A stretch of 19,953 nt of DNA, from positions 1 through 19,953 of the forward strand of contig JAJYGE010000326.1 in the NCBI GenBank assembly GCA_021785155.1. The letters run 5' to 3'. The position numbers were made by a program, and so were the translations under genes. Below the pieces are notes generated by a model, which made no database searches, was not told where the DNA came from, and worked only from the letters and a program-made list of their open reading frames with translations. Positions 6,935 to 13,436 of this stretch are shown in pieces; the first letter of the stretch is position 1; each line of letters starts with the position of its first letter. Origin of the DNA: Planctomycetota bacterium. GTDB lineage: Bacteria > Planctomycetota > Phycisphaerae > WQYP01.

Positions 6935-7401
6935 GGCCAATCAATACGTCTGCTCCGCACACCAGAACGCACCGGCACTGCCCGCGCGGTTTTGCAATCA
7001 TTACTGCGGTGGCCATGATAGCCTTGGTGGCAGCATGTTTTGTGGTGCTGGCGGAGGTATTTTACTATCAACTCAAATTCACCAATACCACAATCGCCCG
7101 GCTGCAAGTGGATCTCCTGCTCAACGCGGGGACCAAGTGCGTTATGGCTGATCTGGCAGATGGGGTAATACCGATCAAACCATGGGACATGGTATTGCCG
7201 AAGTCTCTGGTTAACAAGGCCGGCCGAGTCTCCATTACGCCACGCCACCAGGGGGTCAATACCATATTATTTGTTACCGTAAATGCGAGATTTTCGGGTT
7301 TGCAAGCCCTACGGGTGCTGGAATTCCAAGCCCATGGCGGACATTGGAAGCTTATCAAGGTGACGATTCCCGGATCACGGTTCGGGAATGCCGCTTTTTA
7401 G
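6931..7401 (+). CDS. GspK/PilX-like minor pseudopilin
   Basis: This 156-residue protein starts in a 4-nt ATGA overlap with the previous gene. A 19-residue His/Arg-rich leader ends PRG and is followed by FAIITAVAMIALVAACFVVL, a hydrophobic helix with Thr at +5 in place of Glu. Lack of Glu5 and an AIIT/ALIV-type start are typical of GspK and PilX, which sit at the tip of the pseudopilus. It is much shorter than classical GspK (about 300 residues), so the large alpha-helical insert is absent. It is the last gene of the operon; a new promoter begins directly after its stop. Confidence 0.65.
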   Translation: MRPINTSAPHTRTHRHCPRGFAIITAVAMIALVAACFVVLAEVFYYQLKFTNTTIARLQVDLLLNAGTKCVMADLADGVIPIKPWDMVLPKSLVNKAGRVSITPRHQGVNTILFVTVNARFSGLQALRVLEFQAHGGHWKLIKVTIPGSRFGNAAF

Positions 7402-7430
7402 TTGACGCCGGGGCGTAGTGGTGGTACAAA
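7402..7430 (+). promoter_or_regulatory. Candidate sigma70 promoter of the lipoprotein gene
   Basis: TTGACG (7402-7407), a 17-nt spacer and TACAAA (7425-7430) begin one base after the stop codon of the last pseudopilin-like gene. The predicted transcription start is near 7437. The lipoprotein can therefore be expressed apart from the secretion operon. Confidence 0.55.
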
Positions 7431-7479
7431 AACAGTTGATTTTCGAAAGTGTGGCGGTTGAGCTACGGCAGGAGTTGAC

Positions 7480-9192
7480 GTGATTTCTAGAATACAACAG
7501 CCCGTTCTTAAGGCTTCGGAGACGCAATGGCTTATAAGCGGAGGCGCTGCCCGATGGCGCTTTGCGGCGCGGGCCATCGGAATGGCCGCCGCATTTGCCG
7601 TAACCGCTGCGCTAACGGGCTGCGGTGCATCGGCCTCCCATCAGGCGGATGTGCAGGCGCAAGCGGCAACGAGCCGGGCGTCCATACTCCTGGCGCACGC
7701 GGGTATGTATCATCCCAAGGCTAATTTTCCGATTACCATCAGTGCGCCGTTAAGTCCCGGACAGCTGATTGCGGACAAAGATGCCGCCAAAGGCAACCCG
7801 GGGGCATATCTTCAGTCGCCTTCGGAAAGCAGGGATTTGCGGCACGCCTATGCCACGGTTTCCAATGCCTTGAGCAACTCGGAACTGACTTTTCAATATA
7901 AAGGATTGCTGGAAATGCAGCGCGGATTGATTGGTCTCGCGGCGGCCCAAGTGAATATAGACCAATTGTCCAGCGCTCTGATGGCGCTGCAGAATCAGGT
8001 GTTGTCGATGGATGCAACCGCCGCGCAAGTCGGGCGGGTTGCCGGGAAAATGGCATTTTTGAAAAAGCAGCAGAATCTTTATCTGCATCTTTATGATCAG
8101 CAATTGCAACATGCTCAGGAGATGTACCAATCGGCGGTGGCCGTGGTGGCGGAGGCCCAAAAGAAGCGGCAGGCGCTCGCCGGGACGTTGGCGCATTATC
8201 AAAAAATCGCAAAGGCTTTGGTAGTAAAGGGGATGGCTTTGCAGGCGGAAGGTACCGTGACGGTGACACCCGCTACGTTGGCGGATTTCAAACGCGGTGC
8301 GGGTTTTCTGAATCGTGCCGCCGCCGCCAATCAAAAAGTGAATATATTGCAGGTGCAATATCAGTTTGCGCAGATGGCTGTGAAGTCTGCGGAAAGTCAA
8401 CGTGTACGATGGGCCGATCAGGTTTCGGCACTGCGGCAGGCGCAAAAATCGGCGGCGGAACTGGCTCGCAGTGATCGCGCTCAGATTGCCGCGCACAAGG
8501 CTGGTGTTACCGTTCTGGTTGATGGAATGGCGGGCCATTCTTTGACATCGGCGGCGGGACGTGCTGCAACCATTAATAAACTCCTGAAAACAATTGACAA
8601 ACAAGCGACTGCGGCACAAAAATTGACGGATCAGGCAGCCCTTGATCTTACCTCGGCGCTTAATGAACAGCGCCGCTCCAGCGCCTATGCGCAGAGTCTT
8701 ATTGCATCCGGCAGTAAACCGGGTGATCCGCTGGTGGTCGCCAATCAGAATCGCGCTCCGGAATGCGTGTTGGAGGTTTATCGTGCCGCCGCGGCACTTA
8801 AGTCGGGACAAATTGCCGCCATGCGGATGTATGGGGCGCAGCTTCAACTCGGTGCGGCGCGTGCGGGTCGGCAGATTTTTTCCGTCGTGAGTGAAACGTC
8901 TCCCTTGCGGCCACCGGCAGGCGCTGTCATTGAGAGCTTCCGTAAGCAGGCCATGATGGAATTCAATATGAATGCCACGGGTGCCTTAAAGCAGGCGCAG
9001 ACGTTATATTCAGAGGGGGCTTCATCTTTGCAATGGATTGTTCCAGCGATGCAATACAACATTGACCTGTCAGTGGCGGGGATTTCCGATAATTCGGCGG
9101 TGCGAGCGGCTGCTCTCAAGGCCGCCGAAGCCAGTGCCCAGCAGGCCCTAAAGGTCAATTCCGCGTTGAATTTGCCGTTGCCAAAACAATAA
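7480..9192 (+). CDS. Coiled-coil lipoprotein, 570 aa, function unknown
   Basis: I do not recognise a named family. The product has a long N-terminal segment of about 30 residues, then a signal-peptide core MAAAFAVTAALTGC (35-48) with lipobox LTGC, so Cys48 would be lipidated. From about 105 to 440 it is rich in Ala, Gln, Leu and Lys with heptad-like spacing (for example LYDQQLQHAQEMYQSAVAVV), indicating long coiled coils. Ala/Gln/Ser-rich helices continue to the end. GTG 7480 has GGAG 6 nt upstream (CAGGAG, 7469-7474). ATG at 7582 would give a conventional short signal peptide but lacks a ribosome-binding site. It follows the secretion operon but has its own promoter. Role in cell envelope or pseudopilus anchoring is only a guess. 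Confidence 0.8.
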   Translation: MISRIQQPVLKASETQWLISGGAARWRFAARAIGMAAAFAVTAALTGCGASASHQADVQAQAATSRASILLAHAGMYHPKANFPITISAPLSPGQLIADKDAAKGNPGAYLQSPSESRDLRHAYATVSNALSNSELTFQYKGLLEMQRGLIGLAAAQVNIDQLSSALMALQNQVLSMDATAAQVGRVAGKMAFLKKQQNLYLHLYDQQLQHAQEMYQSAVAVVAEAQKKRQALAGTLAHYQKIAKALVVKGMALQAEGTVTVTPATLADFKRGAGFLNRAAAANQKVNILQVQYQFAQMAVKSAESQRVRWADQVSALRQAQKSAAELARSDRAQIAAHKAGVTVLVDGMAGHSLTSAAGRAATINKLLKTIDKQATAAQKLTDQAALDLTSALNEQRRSSAYAQSLIASGSKPGDPLVVANQNRAPECVLEVYRAAAALKSGQIAAMRMYGAQLQLGAARAGRQIFSVVSETSPLRPPAGAVIESFRKQAMMEFNMNATGALKQAQTLYSEGASSLQWIVPAMQYNIDLSVAGISDNSAVRAAALKAAEASAQQALKVNSALNLPLPKQ

Positions 9193-9328
9193 TTGCGACA
9201 GAAAATTCAGTTTTTAGCTTCAAGATTTGCAAAGACAGTGCCCTGGTGGAGATTTGGGCCTTGGCCCGATCGTAAATCAGACCCCGGAAATGTCACAGAT
9301 CGTATTTCAAATCAATCGCTTGCCAACT
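9193..9328. other. Convergent spacer between lipoprotein and glycosyltransferase genes
   Basis: These 136 bp separate two convergent genes. I looked for a bidirectional terminator and found only a short GGGC/GCCC pairing in TTGGGCCTTGGCCC, with no T-run. No gene is visible. Confidence 0.4.
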
Positions 9329-10558
9329 TCAATCCGGCAACACCATGGTTTTGGTGCGGGATTGCATCCGATATCGGATGCCGCGCCAGGTAATGGTTCG
9401 GCCGACCGCCGCTGCCAATAAGAAGGTGGTGTTGACAACATGTACCGCGGGCATACCCAATGTGAACCAGAATCTGGCCTGATTAATTGCCACGGCATGA
9501 TCGGGTAATAAACGTCGGGCGGCATTTAGCACCATCCATCCGCGATAAATGGACAGGCTGTATATGCCAATGAAAGCAACCGCCGGTGCTATCCACCAGT
9601 TGCTGCCGACGCGAGCCAGCATAATGGCGGCGATTGGAGATGAGATCAGTGCGGAAAGATATAATATAGCGCCGGCCAATCCGGTCAGCCACAGCCGTCC
9701 GGCACATACGCGTGTGATGCGGTACTGTCGTACGGCAAACTCCCAGGCTTTCGGCCAGTCAAATGCGGCCGGTGTTGCGACAAGGCACTGGGGGACAAAA
9801 TGAATTCTGGTATGGGCCTTCTTTTTTACGCACCAGGTCAATACATAATCATCACTCAAGGCCCCCTGCCAGGCGTCATATACACCGAATTCGAAGAAAT
9901 CCATCCGCCGGATGGCCATGGATCCGCCCCACGCCACGGTTCGACGGTAAGGGCCCATGAGTGTGCCGACGATGGCATTGAGCACACATACAATGGAATT
10001 TGCCGGGTGCGCATTACTAGGCACATAAAACCGGTAGCCGGTGGTAGCGCCAATGTGATAGGAATTAAGCATGGAAACCAGGGCATGCAGCCAGTTTGGT
10101 GCGGGATGCGCATCCGCATCCATGAAGGCCAGAATGGTATCATCCGGCGTGGTGCGGTCGACCGCCGCAAGTTGATTGTGAATTTTCTGTCCACGAACCG
10201 TTGCCCGGCCGGCGACGACCAGATCCATACGCTTTAGCGTGGCCTTTTCCTGTGCCGCGCGAATCACGGCGCACACCGGATCGTCCAGAGATTGAACGGT
10301 AAAAATCACGCGATAATTGGGATAATCCTGATTCAGCAGGGCGGCGATATTTTCAGGTGTCTGGGCGTCGATGCCTTTGATCGGTGCGATCACCGCAACC
10401 ATGGGGAATTTATCCGCCAGAGGCTGCTCGACCACGCGAGGCATCCGCAAATTAAAGAATTGCGCCACCCGCGCGCCCCATAGCGCAATCAGCAATGCTG
10501 TGCTCCAAAGAAGCGCTGGAAAAACTGTATACCAATGTGAAAAAAACTGTTGGATCAT
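9329..10558 (-). CDS. Family 2 glycosyltransferase, ceramide glucosyltransferase-like membrane enzyme
   Basis: This enzyme would transfer a sugar from a nucleotide sugar to a membrane-bound acceptor. The 409 residues have one N-terminal membrane helix (about 10-28) and a cytoplasmic GT-A domain. Visible motifs are APIKG (58-62), VQSLDDP (88-94), MDADAHPAP (146-154, DxD), AWGGSMAIRR (209-218), SDDYVLT (235-241) and RQYRITR (277-283). Several C-terminal membrane helices follow (about 288-310, 320-337, 365-385). PIKG, the spaced Asp motifs and a QxxR-type motif after them are the arrangement of ceramide glucosyltransferase and the hopanoid-associated HpnI group. The usual final Trp of (Q/R)xxRW is not present. 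No hopanoid or sphingolipid genes are visible nearby, so the acceptor is unknown. It lies 62 bp downstream of galM on the same strand. No clear ribosome-binding site. Confidence 0.85.
   Translation of the reverse strand: MIQQFFSHWYTVFPALLWSTALLIALWGARVAQFFNLRMPRVVEQPLADKFPMVAVIAPIKGIDAQTPENIAALLNQDYPNYRVIFTVQSLDDPVCAVIRAAQEKATLKRMDLVVAGRATVRGQKIHNQLAAVDRTTPDDTILAFMDADAHPAPNWLHALVSMLNSYHIGATTGYRFYVPSNAHPANSIVCVLNAIVGTLMGPYRRTVAWGGSMAIRRMDFFEFGVYDAWQGALSDDYVLTWCVKKKAHTRIHFVPQCLVATPAAFDWPKAWEFAVRQYRITRVCAGRLWLTGLAGAILYLSALISSPIAAIMLARVGSNWWIAPAVAFIGIYSLSIYRGWMVLNAARRLLPDHAVAINQARFWFTLGMPAVHVVNTTFLLAAAVGRTITWRGIRYRMQSRTKTMVLPD
9364..9381. repeat. Perfect 18-bp palindrome inside the glycosyltransferase gene
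   Basis: GCATCCGATATCGGATGC is its own reverse complement. It falls in the codons for the C-terminal GIRYRM segment (393-398), which is near the end of the gene. It may be chance, a protein-binding dyad or part of an RNA hairpin. Confidence 0.5.
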
Positions 10559-10620
10559 CGCGGGAAATCATACCCGATTATTGTTTGAATGGTGTTTCGC
10601 CGGCATAATCCGGGTTCATG

Positions 10621-11661
10621 TCATACCGGCTTGGGGAACCGATACTCCGCAATATGATGGTAGTGCTGGCCCGGGTGGAGAATAATTGATGGAAAATGGC
10701 TATGGTGCACGGAATTTGGAAAGTGCTGGGTTTCCAGACACAAAGCGCCATGTTTCTGATAAGCGCCGCCGATCCCGGTGACGCTGCCGTTAAGAAAATT
10801 ACCGGTATAAAGCTGTACACCGGGTTGCGTCGTCCATAGTTCCATGGCGCGTCCGCTGGTTACATCCGTGACGCGTGCCGCCGGGTGGAGAGGATCGTCA
10901 GTGGAGCGCAAAACAAAATTGTGGTCGTATCCGCCGGGTACTTGGGCAATTCTGGATCCAATGAGGGTAGGGCGGGTAAAGTCCAGCGGCGTGCCATGGA
11001 CGCCGAGGATTTCACCCGTCGGAATCAGTGATGAATCCACGGGCGTGTAATGATCAGCGTGAATGGTCAGTTCATGATCCAGAATGTCGCCATTTCCCGC
11101 GCCATGCAGATTAAAATAAGCATGATTGGTAAGATTAATGGGCGTGGGATAATCTGTGCGAGCTTCCATGACCAGACGAATGGCATGGTTGTCCGGCATG
11201 AAATAAATTGCTTTGAAGTCCACAGTTCCGGGATAGCCCTCTTCCATGTCCGGACTGTGATAACTGAATTCCACCGCGGGAACGCCGTTGACTTTGATCT
11301 GCTGGGACTTCCAGACTCTACGCGACAATCCAACCTTGCCACCATGCAGACTGTGTCCGGAATTAGTGGCATGGAGTTGATAATCTTTTTTTTGCAGCCT
11401 GAACCGAGCATTGGCAATGCGATTGGCAACGCGACCAACGACGCAGCCCAGAAATGGATGTTCCCCCAGATACGGCCCAAGCTGCGCGAAGCCCAAGGTG
11501 ACATCCGCCGTGTCCCCCTTGCGATCCGGCGTATGCAGTTCTGTGATTGTGGCCCCATAAGAGCAAATTTTAAGTGTCAGTCCGGCCGGGCTGGTAAGGG
11601 TGAAAATATCCACCGGTTGCGCTTCTTTGGTATGCCCGAATATTTCATGTGTAATGTTCAT
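10621..11661 (-). CDS. galM: Aldose 1-epimerase (mutarotase)
   Basis: GalM interconverts alpha and beta anomers of aldoses such as galactose and glucose. The 346-residue product matches the family length and carries GRVANRIANARF (76-87), SLHGG (104-108), NHAYFNLHG (179-187, with catalytic-type His180), GGYDHNFVL (243-251) and the catalytic-type Glu in ETQHFPN (310-316). There is no signal peptide, so it should be cytoplasmic, unlike the secreted forms found in some bacteria. ATG 11661 is chosen because the family N-terminus begins there. The frame stays open upstream to 11982, but that part is low-quality, non-homologous sequence. No clear Shine-Dalgarno site. It is the first gene of a probable two-gene unit with the glycosyltransferase. 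Confidence 0.92.
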   Translation of the reverse strand: MNITHEIFGHTKEAQPVDIFTLTSPAGLTLKICSYGATITELHTPDRKGDTADVTLGFAQLGPYLGEHPFLGCVVGRVANRIANARFRLQKKDYQLHATNSGHSLHGGKVGLSRRVWKSQQIKVNGVPAVEFSYHSPDMEEGYPGTVDFKAIYFMPDNHAIRLVMEARTDYPTPINLTNHAYFNLHGAGNGDILDHELTIHADHYTPVDSSLIPTGEILGVHGTPLDFTRPTLIGSRIAQVPGGYDHNFVLRSTDDPLHPAARVTDVTSGRAMELWTTQPGVQLYTGNFLNGSVTGIGGAYQKHGALCLETQHFPNSVHHSHFPSIILHPGQHYHHIAEYRFPKPV

Positions 11662-11981
11662 GGCCACAATGTTAACCAGACATCGTCCGGTTCGCCAGTG
11701 CTCTGTTGCACCCATAATTATGCAACAGGGCATTCGTGCGGCCAGCAATGAGACATTTTTATACGTCTGAAAATGTGGCGTCACAGAGCACGAGATGCGT
11801 GGTTCGCAGTTCATCAAAGCATTGGCTGATGGCCTGGCGGATGGAACCTTATGCGGGCACCAAGGTGTGAAAAATTGGTCAGCGCATTGGAAGATACCTC
11901 TTCGGCGGGGTAACATAGGGCTTGTTCCCGGAGACAGTGAACTGATGTAACGGATTGATGAATATCGCATGGAGGCATCCA
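11662..11981. other. Divergent intergenic region between galM and the exonuclease gene
   Basis: This 320-bp region separates divergent genes. It holds a dyad next to galM (11703-11728) and a weak plus-strand promoter-like pair ending at TGTAAC about 35 nt before the exonuclease start (TTGTTC, 18-nt spacer). No tRNA or other recognisable RNA gene was found. Open frames crossing it are shadows or implausible upstream extensions of the flanking genes. Confidence 0.5.
11703..11728. promoter_or_regulatory. Inverted repeat upstream of galM (possible operator or leader hairpin)
   Basis: Eight-base arms CTGTTGCA (11703-11710) and TGCAACAG (11721-11728) flank a 10-nt AT-rich centre. It lies about 40 nt upstream of the galM ATG on the minus strand. 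No T-run follows on either strand, so it is more like an operator or a leader hairpin than a terminator. Confidence 0.4.
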
Positions 11982-12575
11982 ATGGAATTTACCGCTATTG
12001 ATTTTGAAACTGCCAACCAGAATCGGCATAGTGCCTGCGCCGTCGCATTGGTGCGGGTGAAGAACGGTAAGGTCGTTGAGCGATTCAGCACGCTCATTAA
12101 ACCGCCGCCGGGAGATTTCATGTTCAGCTATATTCACGGCATAACGCCTCATGCTGTGCGGGATGCCAAAACATTTCAGCAGTTATGGCCCCGGCTAAAG
12201 AAGTGCTGCGATGCCACACCGTTGCTGGCCGCGCACAATGCAACGTTTGATCGTGGTGTTCTGATGTCGTGCTGCGGCTATTATGGCATTGAGCCGGCAC
12301 CATATACATTTGCATGTACGGTACAACTGGCTCGAAGCGTCTGGCCGCAATTGCCGCGCCACAGCTTGGATACGGTATGCCAATATCTGAAGATTCCACT
12401 GAATCACCATGAAGCGGAGTCGGATGCCGAAGCCTGTGCGAAGATACTCTTGCACGCTCTTAAAGCGGGATTCCCCGTCGATCAGCTTGGCAGCGCAACA
12501 CCCCGCAAAAATGACGCCTCACGAAAAAAGTCGGTTGCGCTAAGCAATGTCACGATACCGTCTCGCCGGCGCTGA
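11982..12575 (+). CDS. DEDDh 3'-5' exonuclease (DNA polymerase III epsilon / RNase T type)
   Basis: This is a stand-alone exonuclease of the DnaQ-like superfamily, 197 residues. The active-site residues are all visible: Asp7 and Glu9 in IDFETA (6-11), Asp90 in AAHNATFD (83-90), and His143-x4-Asp148 in HEAESDAEA. SYIHGITPHAVRDA (49-62) is the characteristic segment after the first motif. A short basic tail follows the domain (from about 172). ATG 11982 has GGAGG at 11971-11975, 6 nt upstream. It lacks polymerase, helicase or BRCT domains, so DNA repair or RNA processing is more likely than being the replicative proofreading subunit. This cannot be settled from sequence alone. Confidence 0.9.
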   Translation: MEFTAIDFETANQNRHSACAVALVRVKNGKVVERFSTLIKPPPGDFMFSYIHGITPHAVRDAKTFQQLWPRLKKCCDATPLLAAHNATFDRGVLMSCCGYYGIEPAPYTFACTVQLARSVWPQLPRHSLDTVCQYLKIPLNHHEAESDAEACAKILLHALKAGFPVDQLGSATPRKNDASRKKSVALSNVTIPSRRR

Positions 12576-13353
12576 CCGGCAAAACGGTTGGCCGGAATCT
12601 TTCGTCAGCAAAGTCCGCCGGCCCTGTGGAACCAGACTGATCGACACCCGCAAAGATTGGTTCACCAGAATTCGTTGCTGGGCAGTTTTATTGCGGTACC
12701 GTCATGCCAGACGCATAATAAGTGTGAAAGTATCCTGTTGTGACTTGCAACATTCCTTTTCCGGAACGAAATATGAATTTTCGTTTGGCCCCGATCTAAT
12801 ATGGCCGCGCGGCAAAAGCACGACGATCCGCACGCTTCGCGGTGAATTACCCATAATATTAGCGGTCGCGCCGCGCATCGGACGCATCGGGAATCTGGAT
12901 TCGGGCCACGCGGTAATACGGGCCGATGGCTTAGTCATCAGTTGGGGCAACCGCACCGGAGTTGTTGAAAATCCGTTAAATTCCAGTCTTGACCGCTGCA
13001 CCATTCACGTTACCGTTACACCTGACGCCAATGCGGCCAGTCTGCCGATGACAGTGTTTTTCATACAGTCGCTGCCACAGAGCAAATCGTTTGGGTACAC
13101 GCCCAATATCGGAGGCGTACTGGGGCTCCAAAGCAAATCCGGGCGGCACCTTTCCTGCCGTGTCGGCAAAAGGGCCAATGGATTGGGCTGGAGCTATCAG
13201 GTCCATGTCCGCGGCGGTTTACCTGTTTGGGCATGGGCCAGAGTTTATACACGCTTCATTCGTGTGCATATCCCATTTCGTTTTCACAATTTGCCGATTC
13301 CCGGCGGCATCGGCGTAGCCATCAAGCCGATGGTTGGGCCAAAGGACAGGTAA
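12547..13353 (+). CDS. Unassigned open reading frame (hypothetical protein)
   Basis: The frame is open for 807 bp and I do not recognise the product. The first 58 codons overlap the exonuclease gene by 29 nt and read as Arg-rich, non-protein-like sequence. From about 12724 (a GTG codon) the translation looks more natural, with alternating beta-type segments such as GHAVIRADGLVISWGN (residues 120-135) and CTIHVTVTPD (151-160). No ribosome-binding site is visible at either start. A promoter-like pair at 12691-12719 would start transcription at about the GTG, so the N-terminus is uncertain. No signal peptide or membrane segment is clear. The opposite strand offers only three short frames in different phases, so this is the best coding candidate here. 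It may still be a decayed gene or non-coding. Confidence 0.4.
   Translation: MSRYRLAGADRQNGWPESFVSKVRRPCGTRLIDTRKDWFTRIRCWAVLLRYRHARRIISVKVSCCDLQHSFSGTKYEFSFGPDLIWPRGKSTTIRTLRGELPIILAVAPRIGRIGNLDSGHAVIRADGLVISWGNRTGVVENPLNSSLDRCTIHVTVTPDANAASLPMTVFFIQSLPQSKSFGYTPNIGGVLGLQSKSGRHLSCRVGKRANGLGWSYQVHVRGGLPVWAWARVYTRFIRVHIPFRFHNLPIPGGIGVAIKPMVGPKDR
12691..12719 (+). promoter_or_regulatory. Candidate promoter between exonuclease and the unassigned frame
   Basis: TTGCGG (12691-12696), a 17-nt spacer and CATAAT (12714-12719) give a predicted transcription start near 12726. If real, translation of the following frame starts at or after 12724. Confidence 0.3.
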
Positions 13354-13436
13354 ATTGTTCATGTTATTTGTCGCGATGCCTGGGTATGATGAATTGCCGG
13401 ATGGCCGGGGCGCGTTCATGGGGTGAAATCGTTGAA

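Noticed and set aside
2413..7401. Reading the cluster as a natural-competence or full type II secretion locus
   Set aside because: No secretin, ComEA/ComEC, GspC/D/L/M or prepilin peptidase is present in the window.
7750..8847. 365-residue open frame antisense to the lipoprotein gene
   Set aside because: It lies wholly opposite a gene with a promoter, ribosome-binding site and lipobox. Its Arg/His/Leu-rich translation is what the reverse of Ala/Gln-rich codons gives.
9240..9290. Possible terminator TTGGGCCTTGGCCC between convergent genes
   Set aside because: The stem is only 4 bp with a usable loop, and there is no T-run on either strand.
11050..11751. 233-residue plus-strand frame opposite galM
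   Set aside because: It is a shadow of galM; all mutarotase motifs are on the minus strand.
11662..11981. Search for a tRNA or small structural RNA in the galM/exonuclease spacer
   Set aside because: A GGTTCG-like string occurs, but no acceptor stem, anticodon arm or CCA end can be built around it.
11662..11982. N-terminal extension of galM by 107 codons
   Set aside because: The family N-terminus begins at ATG 11661. The extension is non-protein-like and would overlap the divergent exonuclease start.
13354..13436. Possible terminator between the unassigned frame and the kinase gene
   Set aside because: Only a short CCGG pairing is present, without a T-run.
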